Assembly (NCBI GenBank): GCA_038210985.1
Contig: JBBQWB010000003.1
Span: 1 to 64,000 of the forward strand
Reading direction: 5' to 3'
From: JAQUGA01 sp038210985
Lineage (GTDB): Bacteria; Bacteroidota; Bacteroidia; Bacteroidales; WCHB1-69
DNA length: 64,000 nt
The stretch's first letter is position 1. Each line of letters starts with the position of its first letter. Below, in pieces: positions 24,545 to 34,430 of this stretch. The notes under the pieces were generated by a model. The model was not told where the DNA came from. It was given only the letters and a program-made list of their open reading frames with translations, and did no database searches. The position numbers were made by a program, and so were the translations under genes.

Positions 24545-27500
24545 ATGAATATCCGAAGAATTTTTTTGTTGTTATTAGTCGTCCTCTTTTATACTGGAAA
24601 TTCACAAACAATCACTCCAAACTTAAATACTTCGTTTGAAAATTTGAATATTAAAATGGATATTCGTGATACAATTATTGCTCAATCAATCCCAAAATTG
24701 ACATTAAATCCAGTACTTAAAAACAACATTGTTTTGCCGTATAAGGTGGATAATAGTAAAAAAGTTTATTTTCCACCTATTTATGGACCACAAGATATTG
24801 GAAATTGTGGTCAAGTTTCTGGAATATATAACACATATAGTTATGAAGTTAACAGGCTTTTGAAGCGAAATGCGAAAATTGTTGAAAATCAATTTTCACC
24901 TGATTTTAATTTAATCATTGCTGGGCAGGATGTAATGCATACTTTAAGGACATGGACAGATATGGAATATACGGGCGTTCCTACATTAAGTGATTTTTCA
25001 TCCATAGAAGCGAATCGTTATTTTGGAGTAAGTTCAATATATCAAATAATTATGATGCCAAACTCATATTTAACATTCTATCGTGCAATGTTTAATAAAA
25101 TTGACTCATATTATGCCATTGACACAAAAACAGAGGAGGGAATTCTAACATTAAAGCATTGGCTTCATAATCGACTAAATGGAGAAAACGATGGTGGTGT
25201 TGCAATTATTTATTTGGCTTTTGTTATTAATCAAGGAGGTTTTATTGAATATGGTCCCGAAAGAGGAAAAAAGGTCATTGCAACTTTTCCAAATTTTGCT
25301 AACCATAGTGTTGCCGTTGTTGGTTATAACGATTCTGTTTATTGGGATTATAATAACGATGGATTAATAACAAACGATTTGGATGTTAATAATGACGGAA
25401 AAATTGATGTTCGTGATTGGGAAAAAGGTGCATTTATTGTTGCAAATTCGGATGGAACAAATTGGGGAAATGATGGATATATGTACATTATGTGTAGTGC
25501 CTTTACCGCTTCCGAAAATAATTATTGTATATGGAATAATGCAGCGTATGTTGTTAATCCTAAATTACCCGAATCGCCAAAATTGACTTTTAGGATTCAA
25601 ATGAATCATTTAAGTAGAGAAAACATTCAAGCTAGTATCGGTGTAAGCAGTGATATTTATAAAACTACACCAGATTACTCTTTAGTGGTTCCTTTTATCA
25701 ATTTTCAAACAACCAGACTCAGTGCATTTTCTTCTTCAAGAAACGACACCATATTAAGTGCTGAATTTGGAGTAGATTTAACCCCTTTATTGAATTTTAT
25801 TAATCCAAACAAAGAAGCTCGATTTTTCTTTTCGGTTTATGAATACGATCCCGATTCCTTATATTCTGGCTTTATCCGAAATTTTTCATTAATTAACTAT
25901 ACTAAAGGTCAAAATGAAATTAAATATTCGAAATCATTTGTACCCATTAATAATAATGGGAATACTACATTATGGATAAACGCAAACGTAGATTTTAAAA
26001 AACCAGAACTGTTGATTAAAAAAGTTTCAAATGCAGTTTTAAATGAAGAATATAATGCAGTTCTTGTTGGCAAAAATGGCAACTTCCCCTATTCATTTTC
26101 GCAATTCAGCGATTATAGCATTGAGCAAAAAGTTGCTGAAAATCCAAGAGATGGAGAAGTAGTAGCCGAAAATGTAGATTATAAATTTATCAAAGCAATA
26201 AAGCCTCAATTTCCAATTAAGATTTTTGATATAATTTGGGAAGATAGTATTTACATTTCATCAAACGGAACAATTCAATTGGTAAAGCAAAATCCCCATT
26301 GGCCATATGTATATTTAGATGATGTTGTGATTTTGTCGACACCTGTTTTTGCTCCATTTTTATCCTATCTAAAATACGACAATCTCTCTCATAAAATAAT
26401 TGTCAGCAATACCGACTCTCTTATTTATGTTCGCTGGATAGGAAGAAATGTTGACTTTATAAATTCGCATTATGATTTTGGCATTCAAATAAGACCTTCA
26501 GGAGATGTAATTTTCGAGTATTATAATATGGATTCGACAATTGCTGCTCAAAATGTAAAAGGAATTTGTAAAGGCGATGGAAAAACCATTGTAAAACCAG
26601 ATTTTATATTCTATCCCAATTATAATTCAAGCTATGTTTTTTCTTTGTCAACTTCTGATACAATATTGAAAATTCAAAAAAACGGTTCCGTTTATGCAAA
26701 CCCTGCAAGCCAAATTTTAAACCGTAAAATTCCAATATTAATTACAGATAATTCAGGTATCTCGAATGTTGATACTGTGATTTTTTCTACCTGGGAAAAA
26801 CCAGCCTTGGAAATATCTCAAATTATATTTTCACCGTTAAAAGAAAAATATTATAAAGGGGATACTGTTTTTATAGGTTTTGTAATGAAAAATAATTCGT
26901 CCATTACTCAAAATAATATTCCGATAAATTTAGCTAACAACTCCCAAAATATTTTAGCTTTCAACCATTTCAAAAACATATCTCAAATTAGTCCTTCGCA
27001 AGAATTATATGTCGATAATGCTTTTAAAATTAAAATATTAGATAATTTTAATATAAATAAACTAGCACAACTTGTTTTATTTTCACAGAATAATAGATTT
27101 GATCAAAAAATGATAGTATTAATTTTGGAGAATAGAAAGTGTTATTTCGAGATAGGAGAACCTTATATTTTTAATCCACAATTTATCGACCTTCACGAAG
27201 GCTGTACCTATTCTTTTAATGTTCCTGTTTTAAACCAAAGTGAAGATGTTATTCGTAATATTAAAGGAAACATAACGTGTAATAATCCTTCAATCAATAT
27301 TATTAGATCAACCGTCGAAAAAGATTTATTAAACTCCAATGACACTCTGGTTTTTATATTTTCGGTCTCTCAAAATATTCAAAAAGGTGAATTTATTGAC
27401 ATAAATGTAAACATAAGCTCCGATGAATGTTCAGGATATAATTTCAAGCATCCTCTATATTCAAATAAATACAACAATATTGAAACTTACGAAGATTCAA

Positions 27501-28507
27501 ATAATCTATTTGTTTTACCATCCGAAAAAAATCAATTATTAATTTTCTCAAATATAATTAATACGCTTCAAAATCATGCTTTATTAACGAATAAAAAAAA
27601 CCAGATTGACAAGTTCTATGAGCGGATTATTAACGCAGATTATATAACAGGTGGAAAGGGTTCTGTGAGATATAAAATCCAGTTAAACACACTAAATTCG
27701 ACATTTAATCCTCGATTATTTATAACAGATAGTGATACAATAAGACAGTATTATCTAAATAATTTGGATGATACTTGTAAATGGAATACTGTTGATTTTA
27801 GGTTAAACAAAGGAGTAAGTTCACTCACAATTAAGATGAGATTTTATGGCGAAGGGTCAATTTTACTCGATGATTTGATAATTCCAGATTATTACAAAAA
27901 GGAATTTTTTGAAATCACTCCTCAAACCCTTTATTTGAAAGCTAAAACAAAGCAAACTTTTTCATCCGGTTTTTATTTAAACACTTTTGAGGATATTGGC
28001 TCAGAGGTTAATCTGAAATTTTCGACACCGCCATACAAAAATATCAGTTGGTTGGATATTCCCGAAAAGAAGATTCGTTTAAATGAAGGGAGTGTTTTTG
28101 TTCCAATCGTAATTAATTCCGAATATTTAAGCGAAGGTAATTACGAGGTATATATTATTGCGGAAGGTAAAAATCACACCGATTACATTCATGTTGTTTT
28201 GGATGTTTCGGATGGGTTTTTATCTCCAACAGAATCATCGGTAGTAGTTTATCCAAATCCAAGTGCAGAAAATTATGTGTCCACCGATTTTATATGCGAT
28301 AGCGAAACAGAATGCCAATTTACGATGTACAGCATTTTAGGAAAAATAGTTTACGATAAAACACAAACAACATATCCAGGTTCGGGAATAAAAACTTTGA
28401 AATGGAATTTTGCAGATGAAGGCTTGAGTATAACAAAAGGCTTGTATCTTTATCGTTTCAAAATTGGTGACAAAATTTATTCAGGAAAAATTATAAGTAC
28501 GTATTAA
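24545..28507 (+). CDS. Giant T9SS-secreted papain-like (C1A) cysteine protease, second copy
   Basis: The 1320-residue product is a paralog of the protein at 12888-16874. It has a signal peptide (MNIRRIFLLLLVVLFYTGNS), then a C1A domain with Cys88 in IGNCGQVSG, His254 in NHSVAVVGYND and Asn301 in VANSDG. Residues 268-291 form two dockerin-like calcium loops (DYNNDGLITND and DVNNDGKIDVRD) between His and Asn. A long beta-rich stretch follows, and a type A sorting domain ends the protein (VVYPNPSAENYVSTDF to KIYSGKIIS). It lacks the clear MAM-like domain of its paralog. In place of the usual Asn-Ser-Trp it has Asn-Ser-Asp, which could weaken catalysis. The MBOAT gene starts 11 nt after its stop. 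Confidence 0.87.
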   Translation: MNIRRIFLLLLVVLFYTGNSQTITPNLNTSFENLNIKMDIRDTIIAQSIPKLTLNPVLKNNIVLPYKVDNSKKVYFPPIYGPQDIGNCGQVSGIYNTYSYEVNRLLKRNAKIVENQFSPDFNLIIAGQDVMHTLRTWTDMEYTGVPTLSDFSSIEANRYFGVSSIYQIIMMPNSYLTFYRAMFNKIDSYYAIDTKTEEGILTLKHWLHNRLNGENDGGVAIIYLAFVINQGGFIEYGPERGKKVIATFPNFANHSVAVVGYNDSVYWDYNNDGLITNDLDVNNDGKIDVRDWEKGAFIVANSDGTNWGNDGYMYIMCSAFTASENNYCIWNNAAYVVNPKLPESPKLTFRIQMNHLSRENIQASIGVSSDIYKTTPDYSLVVPFINFQTTRLSAFSSSRNDTILSAEFGVDLTPLLNFINPNKEARFFFSVYEYDPDSLYSGFIRNFSLINYTKGQNEIKYSKSFVPINNNGNTTLWINANVDFKKPELLIKKVSNAVLNEEYNAVLVGKNGNFPYSFSQFSDYSIEQKVAENPRDGEVVAENVDYKFIKAIKPQFPIKIFDIIWEDSIYISSNGTIQLVKQNPHWPYVYLDDVVILSTPVFAPFLSYLKYDNLSHKIIVSNTDSLIYVRWIGRNVDFINSHYDFGIQIRPSGDVIFEYYNMDSTIAAQNVKGICKGDGKTIVKPDFIFYPNYNSSYVFSLSTSDTILKIQKNGSVYANPASQILNRKIPILITDNSGISNVDTVIFSTWEKPALEISQIIFSPLKEKYYKGDTVFIGFVMKNNSSITQNNIPINLANNSQNILAFNHFKNISQISPSQELYVDNAFKIKILDNFNINKLAQLVLFSQNNRFDQKMIVLILENRKCYFEIGEPYIFNPQFIDLHEGCTYSFNVPVLNQSEDVIRNIKGNITCNNPSINIIRSTVEKDLLNSNDTLVFIFSVSQNIQKGEFIDINVNISSDECSGYNFKHPLYSNKYNNIETYEDSNNLFVLPSEKNQLLIFSNIINTLQNHALLTNKKNQIDKFYERIINADYITGGKGSVRYKIQLNTLNSTFNPRLFITDSDTIRQYYLNNLDDTCKWNTVDFRLNKGVSSLTIKMRFYGEGSILLDDLIIPDYYKKEFFEITPQTLYLKAKTKQTFSSGFYLNTFEDIGSEVNLKFSTPPYKNISWLDIPEKKIRLNEGSVFVPIVINSEYLSEGNYEVYIIAEGKNHTDYIHVVLDVSDGFLSPTESSVVVYPNPSAENYVSTDFICDSETECQFTMYSILGKIVYDKTQTTYPGSGIKTLKWNFADEGLSITKGLYLYRFKIGDKIYSGKIISTY

Positions 28508-28518
28508 AATTTTTAATA

Positions 28519-29943
28519 GTGGTTTTTAGCAGTAGCGTCTTTCTTGTGTTTTTCCTTCCCATACTATTGCTTTGCTATTACTTGGCTCCACGAAAGTTGA
28601 AAAATATAGTATTATTAGTTTTTAGTATATTTTTTTATGCTTGGGGTGCACCCAAATTCATTTTTGTTTTGCTCGGAACTACATTCGTAGATTTTCATTT
28701 GGTAAAATGGATGGACGTGTCTAAAGAAAAGTGGCAACGCAGATTGCTGCTCATTGGCTCGGTAAGTATTAATTTGGGATTGTTAGCCTATTTTAAATAC
28801 ATGAACTTTTTTATCGACAATTTGAATCATATTCTTAATGTTGGAGGAATTAAATCAATTTCGTTGCTAAATGTGGTAATGCCCATCGGGATTTCGTTCT
28901 ATACTTTTGAAACCATCACTTATGTGGTGGATGTTTACCGAAAAATTCACAAACCTCTCAAAAACTTTTGGGATTATCAATTATACATTATCCTTTTCCC
29001 AAAACTCATTGCTGGTCCAATTGTCAGATATCATGAAATATCGGATCAAATTACCAACCGTTCACACAACGAAACATTCGACATTCGACTCGCTGGTTTT
29101 TTGAGATTTTGCTTGGGTTTAGGTAAAAAAGTACTTATTGCAAATACTGTTGGTGAGTTTTCCGACACCATTTTTTCTACTTCTCCCGAACTAATGAATT
29201 CGCTCACCGTTTGGCTGGGTGTTCTTGCCTACACTTTCCAAATTTATTTTGATTTTTCAGGCTATTCGGATATGGCTATCGGACTTGGTTTAATGCTTGG
29301 ATTCAAATTTCCCGAAAACTTCAACAATCCATATATTTCACAAAGTATTACCGATTTTTGGCGGCGTTGGCACATAACACTCGGAAACTGGATGAAAAAC
29401 TATCTCTATATTCCATTGGGTGGAAACAGAGTTTATACTTCAAGACTCTATTTTAATCTTGCTTTTGTATTTATTGTTTCGGGCTTTTGGCATGGTGCCG
29501 CATGGAATTTTATTGCTTGGGGTGCGTATCACGGATTATTCCTAATCGCTGATCGATTGTTTTTAGATAAATTACTGCAAAAATCAGGTAAATTTATTTC
29601 CATACCTTTTACATTTATCATTGTAATGATTGGATGGGTGCTTTTTAGAGTGGAGTCGATGACACAATTTTCGGAACTACTTATTAAAATGTTTTCATTT
29701 AATTTCTCTGTCGATAGCTTTTATATAAATCAAAAATTGCTTTATACTTTTATTATTGCTGCTATATTTTCATTTTTCTGTTTCGGAAAATTTACGCAAA
29801 AAATTCAAAATTACGTTTATGGAAGTGTCAAGGGAAATGTTTCCCAATTGGTTTTTAGCCTAATTTCGTTGCTTCTGTTTTTTATATCCTTGGGTTATAC
29901 TTTGTCGTCAGATTTTAACCCTTTTATCTATTTTCGATTTTAA
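28519..29943 (+). CDS. MBOAT-family O-acyltransferase (AlgI/DltB-like)
   Basis: The 474-residue polytopic membrane protein starts at GTG (28519); VFSSSVFLVFFLPILLLCYY is the usual N-terminus of the family, which supports this start. The MBOAT core is visible: WRRWHITLGNWMKNYLYIPL with GGNR after it, then FWHGAAWNFIAWGAYHG, with the conserved histidines 325 and 338. The enzyme would carry acyl groups across the inner membrane for O-acylation of an extracytoplasmic polysaccharide. The next gene, an AlgX/AlgJ-like protein, begins 2 nt after its stop and is the expected partner that transfers the acyl group to the glycan. It follows a T9SS cargo gene by 11 nt. Confidence 0.93.
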   Translation: MVFSSSVFLVFFLPILLLCYYLAPRKLKNIVLLVFSIFFYAWGAPKFIFVLLGTTFVDFHLVKWMDVSKEKWQRRLLLIGSVSINLGLLAYFKYMNFFIDNLNHILNVGGIKSISLLNVVMPIGISFYTFETITYVVDVYRKIHKPLKNFWDYQLYIILFPKLIAGPIVRYHEISDQITNRSHNETFDIRLAGFLRFCLGLGKKVLIANTVGEFSDTIFSTSPELMNSLTVWLGVLAYTFQIYFDFSGYSDMAIGLGLMLGFKFPENFNNPYISQSITDFWRRWHITLGNWMKNYLYIPLGGNRVYTSRLYFNLAFVFIVSGFWHGAAWNFIAWGAYHGLFLIADRLFLDKLLQKSGKFISIPFTFIIVMIGWVLFRVESMTQFSELLIKMFSFNFSVDSFYINQKLLYTFIIAAIFSFFCFGKFTQKIQNYVYGSVKGNVSQLVFSLISLLLFFISLGYTLSSDFNPFIYFRF

Positions 29944-29945
29944 CC

Positions 29946-31424
29946 ATGAAAAAAATAACTTTCTATATTGTCCTTGTCGTTTTGTTGGTTTCGCCAATAG
30001 TTGGACTATTAAAGTTGGTTAAAGAAGAGCCATTATCTGGTGCAATTGCTGGGGAAGAGACTAAAAAGTTGGATTATTTTACATGGAATAGATGGTTTGA
30101 TGGGAGATTTCAAGATAAAATGGAGAAAACTGCATCGCAAAATGCTGGCTTAAGGAATACACTCATCCGAATTTCGAACCAAATAAATTTTTCGGTATTC
30201 AAAAGTACAAATGCTGAAAAAGTGGTAATTGGAAAAGATAATATTTTATTTGAAGAAGGTTATATCCTTGATTATTTAGGACGAAATTATAGTGGAGAGT
30301 CATACATTAGAGAACAATCTCTTCGCATTAAGCGAATTCAGGATACTTTATATAAAGTGTTTGGAATACATTTGATTGTTGTTTTTGAACCTGGAAAAGC
30401 TTCGATTTATCCCGAAAAGATTGGGAACGAATATCTTCCCGAAAATAAAACCGTTTCAAATTACGAAACCTATTCCCGTATTTTTCGTGAGCAAAAAATC
30501 ACGCATTTGGATATAAATCAATATTTTAAGTCTATTAAAGATAGCTCTCGTTATCCTCTTTATCCCGATTACGGAGTTCATTGGAGTTCGTATGGAATGT
30601 ATTTGGCAACCGATACCCTTCTGAAATTCATTAAGCATGAAACAAATTATAATTTAGCTCTGCCGATATGGCAAAACATCGAGGTAACCGATAAATTAAA
30701 AGACGTAGATTTTGACATCGAAAAAACCATGAATTTGCTTTTCCCGCTTGCTCACCAAAATTTGGCTTATCCTCAAATTAAATTTGATACCGTAGGAAAA
30801 GAACGGCCCAAAGTTTTAACTATTGCCGACAGTTATTATTGGAGCCTATTCGATAATAAAATCCCGCATAGAGTTTTTGCAAATTCCGATTTTTGGTATT
30901 ATAATGCAACTATTTACCCTGACATTTGGGGAGATAATGCCAAATACGTCAAAAATTTAAATCAAGAGGAAGAAATTTTGAAACAAAATGTCATTCTTAT
31001 AATGATAACGGAAATGAATCTTTATCGTGCATTTTGGAAATTTGAAGATGTTGCAGAAAATGTTTTATCCATTAAAAATTCGCCTTCCACATTATGTCAA
31101 ACTACCCATATTATTCTTAATAACGATGCCTATTACAAAGATTTAATTAATTATACCAATACTCATTTTATCTGCTTTGATAAATGCTTAGAAAAAATCA
31201 GTAATTTTGTGAGTGTATCTAATTTAAATCCTTGTAATTACATCTCAAAAGCTTACCTTGTTTTAGAAAACATTATACAACTTAAAAACAATGGGGAGGC
31301 AATGAAACTGATTCAAGAAAAAGCTAAAATTAAAAACATTTCCATATCTCAATCTATTTTTGATGATGCTTTATGGTGCTATGAAGAAGAGGTGAAAAGT
31401 GTCAACAATAAATTAAATCGATAA
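29946..31424 (+). CDS. AlgX/AlgJ-like SGNH (DHHW) acyltransferase-type protein
   Basis: The 492-residue product has one N-terminal membrane helix (about residues 4-22) and a large extracytoplasmic domain. Motifs fit AlgJ/AlgX: VIGKDNILFEEGYI (as in GKDGWLF), the Asp-His pair in PDYGVHWSSYG (Asp208, His212), and the nucleophile region TIADSYYWSLF (Asp295, Ser296). Such proteins transfer acyl groups delivered by an MBOAT partner to a polysaccharide. The C-terminal 130 residues (about 360-492) are helical and not recognised. It is packed between the MBOAT gene (2-nt gap) and the glycosyltransferase gene (1-nt gap), which strongly suggests one translation-coupled operon. Confidence 0.85.
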   Translation: MKKITFYIVLVVLLVSPIVGLLKLVKEEPLSGAIAGEETKKLDYFTWNRWFDGRFQDKMEKTASQNAGLRNTLIRISNQINFSVFKSTNAEKVVIGKDNILFEEGYILDYLGRNYSGESYIREQSLRIKRIQDTLYKVFGIHLIVVFEPGKASIYPEKIGNEYLPENKTVSNYETYSRIFREQKITHLDINQYFKSIKDSSRYPLYPDYGVHWSSYGMYLATDTLLKFIKHETNYNLALPIWQNIEVTDKLKDVDFDIEKTMNLLFPLAHQNLAYPQIKFDTVGKERPKVLTIADSYYWSLFDNKIPHRVFANSDFWYYNATIYPDIWGDNAKYVKNLNQEEEILKQNVILIMITEMNLYRAFWKFEDVAENVLSIKNSPSTLCQTTHIILNNDAYYKDLINYTNTHFICFDKCLEKISNFVSVSNLNPCNYISKAYLVLENIIQLKNNGEAMKLIQEKAKIKNISISQSIFDDALWCYEEEVKSVNNKLNR

Positions 31425-31425
31425 G

Positions 31426-33006
31426 ATGCTTCATACTGTTTATTTTGAAAATTATCAAGTTTTAATGTTCTATACATCGGTGTTTTTGATGTTAAGTTCC
31501 TTGATACTGTTTCAATTAAATAAACATCGCATTTCCTTGCTTTTGTTGTTTGCAGGCACTTTGCTGTTTGGAATATTCATGGCTGTGCTCAATCCATATT
31601 TGAATTATTGGGATGAACAATTTCATGCATTGGTGGCAAAAAACATGATGCAACATCCTTTTACTCCAATGCTTTATAAAAACCCTGCGGTGACTTTTTC
31701 GCATGAAATATGGGTTGGCAATCACATTTGGCTACACAAGCAACCATTGTTTTTATGGTTTATGTCGATTAGCATGCAAATATTTGGCGTAAATGCCTTT
31801 GCTGTGAGATTTCCAAGTGTAATTGTGCATGCATTAATGGTTTTTTTGTTGTATCGAATTGGCTCTATTTCGCATTCTAAAAAACTTGGATTTTACGCTG
31901 CTTTCCTTTTTTCATTTTCCTACTATATCATTGAGTTAATGGTTGGATGTCAGGTTTGTGACCATAATGATACTATTTTTTTATTTTTCGCCACTGCGTC
32001 TTTTTGGGCTTGGTTTGAATATCAAGAAAAACCCTCGCTAAAATGGATTATTTTAATAGGATTATTCAGCGGCTGTGCTATGCTAACCAAGTGGTTCATA
32101 GGCTTGTTAGTTTATGCCGGATGGGGTTTAAATATTTTATTTTCAAAAAATGAACGGTTTAATTTTAAATCATATCTGCAAATAATTAAAGCTTTTGGAA
32201 TAAGCATACTCGTTTTTCTGCCGTGGCAGATTTATACATACATTCGCTTTCCGGCAGAAACAAAATTTGAATTTCAATACAATTCCCGACATTTTTCGGA
32301 AGCAATTGAAGGTCATGGTGGAGACTGGACTTTTCACTTTAAAAGCTTAAACATTCTATATGGTGAGGGCGACTTAGTGCCTTGGATTATACTTGCAGGT
32401 TTTATTTGCTTGCTCTTTTTAATTAAAAACAGACGCCAAAACCTATTTATTTTTGGAACAGTAATTCTTTCTTATACTTTTTATACACTTGCCCAAACCA
32501 AAATGGAGTCGTTTGGATTAGTCGTATCCAGTTTTGTTTTTATGGCTTTGGCAGCGGTGTTTGTGATAATTGAAATGCTACTTAATAAAATAATTAAAGT
32601 AAAATCAATTCCTGTTTTACTAATTAGTTTATGTCTGATTTTTGCTGCTTATTTTAGTTTAAACCTCGAAAAAATACACTTTAGTCACACCTTGATAAAC
32701 CCCGAAAAAAATCCTACTCAAATATTGAAAATGCGGGAACTCGAACTGATAAAGATGCTACCCAATATAGTCCCCGACAAGTCAACTGTATTATTTAATA
32801 TGCCTTATTTTTCCGAAATTCAGATAATGTTTTTTACAGATTATCCAGCAGTATACATGCATATCCCTTCCGAAAGTGATATTGATGAAATGAGATTAAA
32901 AAATATTAAATTTGTCGTTTTCGATAATGGTAATCAATTGATGCCTGAGTATCTTAGCGAGAAAAATGTTACCGTTATCAAGAATCCTCTATGGGGTGAA
33001 AATTAA
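31426..33006 (+). CDS. GT39/ArnT-like membrane glycosyltransferase
   Basis: The 526-residue polytopic inner-membrane protein has the GT-C fold signature of the PMT/ArnT group: an acidic pair in the first extracytoplasmic loop (YWDEQFHALVAKNMM, Asp63 and Glu64) and the HKQPLFLWFMSI segment. About ten to twelve membrane helices are visible, followed by a small soluble C-terminal domain (about 430-526). It would use a polyprenyl-phosphate sugar to glycosylate lipid A, a lipid carrier or a protein. Placement 1 nt after the AlgX/J-like gene ties it to the same surface-glycan process. Acceptor and sugar cannot be told. Confidence 0.88.
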   Translation: MLHTVYFENYQVLMFYTSVFLMLSSLILFQLNKHRISLLLLFAGTLLFGIFMAVLNPYLNYWDEQFHALVAKNMMQHPFTPMLYKNPAVTFSHEIWVGNHIWLHKQPLFLWFMSISMQIFGVNAFAVRFPSVIVHALMVFLLYRIGSISHSKKLGFYAAFLFSFSYYIIELMVGCQVCDHNDTIFLFFATASFWAWFEYQEKPSLKWIILIGLFSGCAMLTKWFIGLLVYAGWGLNILFSKNERFNFKSYLQIIKAFGISILVFLPWQIYTYIRFPAETKFEFQYNSRHFSEAIEGHGGDWTFHFKSLNILYGEGDLVPWIILAGFICLLFLIKNRRQNLFIFGTVILSYTFYTLAQTKMESFGLVVSSFVFMALAAVFVIIEMLLNKIIKVKSIPVLLISLCLIFAAYFSLNLEKIHFSHTLINPEKNPTQILKMRELELIKMLPNIVPDKSTVLFNMPYFSEIQIMFFTDYPAVYMHIPSESDIDEMRLKNIKFVVFDNGNQLMPEYLSEKNVTVIKNPLWGEN

Positions 33007-33020
33007 AAATAAATAAATAT

Positions 33021-34298
33021 ATGAAAACATTACGTTCAGTTAAAGATGCCGATTTAAAAAATAAAGTTGTATTGGTTCGTGTGGATCATAATGTTGTTAA
33101 AAAGGGAATTATTCACGACCCTTATCGGATTGATGTGACATTTTCGACACTTTTTCACATTGTGTCTCGTGGAGGTAAACTTATTTTAATGACACACAAC
33201 GGTCGTCCAAAGGACAAAAAAACTGGAGAAATTAGTATTTGTTCAAATTCTTCGATTGAACCAATTGTAGAATATTTGATGAAAAAGTTACAAGTTAAGT
33301 TTATTATTCCCGAATTAAATGCTCCAGATAATTTTGGTATCACAAGTTTTGCTTCGGAAGTAAAACCATTGGTTGATAAGCTTAAAAATGGAGATATTGA
33401 TGGAATTTATTTGCCTAATACTCGATGGTTTAGAGGCGAAGAAGACAAAGGAGAATATTCCGAACAAATGGCGAATGAATTAGCTTCGCTGGCAGATATT
33501 TTTGTAAATGACGCATTTGGTTCATGGCAAGCACATACTTCCACTTATGCCATTGCGAATAAACTTCCGTCTTATGCTGGATTTTTAATGCAAAAAGAAA
33601 TCAGTAATTTGGAACGTATTTTTCATCCTGAACGTCCTTTTATTGCTGTGGTTGCTGGATCAAAATTCGATACTAAAATTGAACCTTTGTACGCTCTTTT
33701 GCGCGAAGCCGATTATTTAGTGCTCGGTGGCGTGATGTACAATGCATACCTCTGTGCAAAGTACGGATTTACAATTAGCGGAATTGGAGAAGACGACATT
33801 CAACATGCCAAAGATTTTGTGGAATATAGTAAACAATATCCTGGGAAAATTATTGAGTTAAAATACATCATTGAGTCGGATACTTTGGATGGAAAAATTG
33901 AAGGTTCATACCGCAAACACAATATATTAATGCTTGATGAGGGTTCCAAATTAAACTATGTACTGGATATTGCCAAAGAATCGTTTAACGACCCCGAAGT
34001 TCACAGTATTTTTCATAAAGCTCATACTATTTTTGTAAATGCAGTAATGGGTTTCACTCCTTTTTTTAACGAGGGAACCATTGCTTTAGACCAACTTATT
34101 GATGACAATCCAAATGGGATTAAACTTTATGGAGGTGGGGATACTTTGCAAGAGCTTAAACGCTTACTGCCAGGTTTATACATTATGGCTATCGATAGTC
34201 CAAATTATTACATTTTTACGGGTGGCGGTGCAGTGCTTAAAGCCGTTGAATCGGGAAGTGCTTGGGGAATAAAACCAATTTCTTTACTTCTTGAATAA
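33021..34298 (+). CDS. Divergent phosphoglycerate-kinase-like protein
   Basis: The 425-residue cytoplasmic product clearly has the PGK fold and order of motifs but altered substrate-site residues. The usual RVDFN is RVDHN (His23), SHLGRP is THNGRP (58-63), LLENxRF is LPNTRWF, and the AFGTAHRAH substrate loop is NDAFGSWQAH (163-172), one residue shorter and without the His-Arg pair. The lysine segment AGSKFDTKI and the nucleotide loop GGGDT are kept. It may be a PGK with relaxed sequence, or a paralog with another substrate; a canonical pgk elsewhere in the genome would decide. It begins 14 nt after the GT39 gene. A terminator hairpin follows at 34326. Confidence 0.82.
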   Translation: MKTLRSVKDADLKNKVVLVRVDHNVVKKGIIHDPYRIDVTFSTLFHIVSRGGKLILMTHNGRPKDKKTGEISICSNSSIEPIVEYLMKKLQVKFIIPELNAPDNFGITSFASEVKPLVDKLKNGDIDGIYLPNTRWFRGEEDKGEYSEQMANELASLADIFVNDAFGSWQAHTSTYAIANKLPSYAGFLMQKEISNLERIFHPERPFIAVVAGSKFDTKIEPLYALLREADYLVLGGVMYNAYLCAKYGFTISGIGEDDIQHAKDFVEYSKQYPGKIIELKYIIESDTLDGKIEGSYRKHNILMLDEGSKLNYVLDIAKESFNDPEVHSIFHKAHTIFVNAVMGFTPFFNEGTIALDQLIDDNPNGIKLYGGGDTLQELKRLLPGLYIMAIDSPNYYIFTGGGAVLKAVESGSAWGIKPISLLLE

Positions 34299-34325
34299 TA
34301 TTGCAATAGAGATAAAATTTTGAAT

Positions 34326-34361
34326 AAAAAAAGAGCTGAAATTAATTCAGCTCTTTTTTTA
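34326..34361. terminator. Two-way rho-independent terminator (PGK-like gene and T9SS cargo)
   Basis: GAGCTGAA (34333-34340) pairs with TTCAGCTC (34346-34353), with A-runs before and T-runs after, so it can end transcription from the plus-strand PGK-like gene (stop at 34298) and from the minus-strand T9SS gene (stop at 34431). It is nearly identical to the terminator at 8276-8313. Confidence 0.85.
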
Positions 34362-34430
34362 TTCCTTAAATGTAGGAAAGTTTTACTTCGAAATAATATT
34401 TCCACGCAAATTTTAGGTTTACACAATAGA

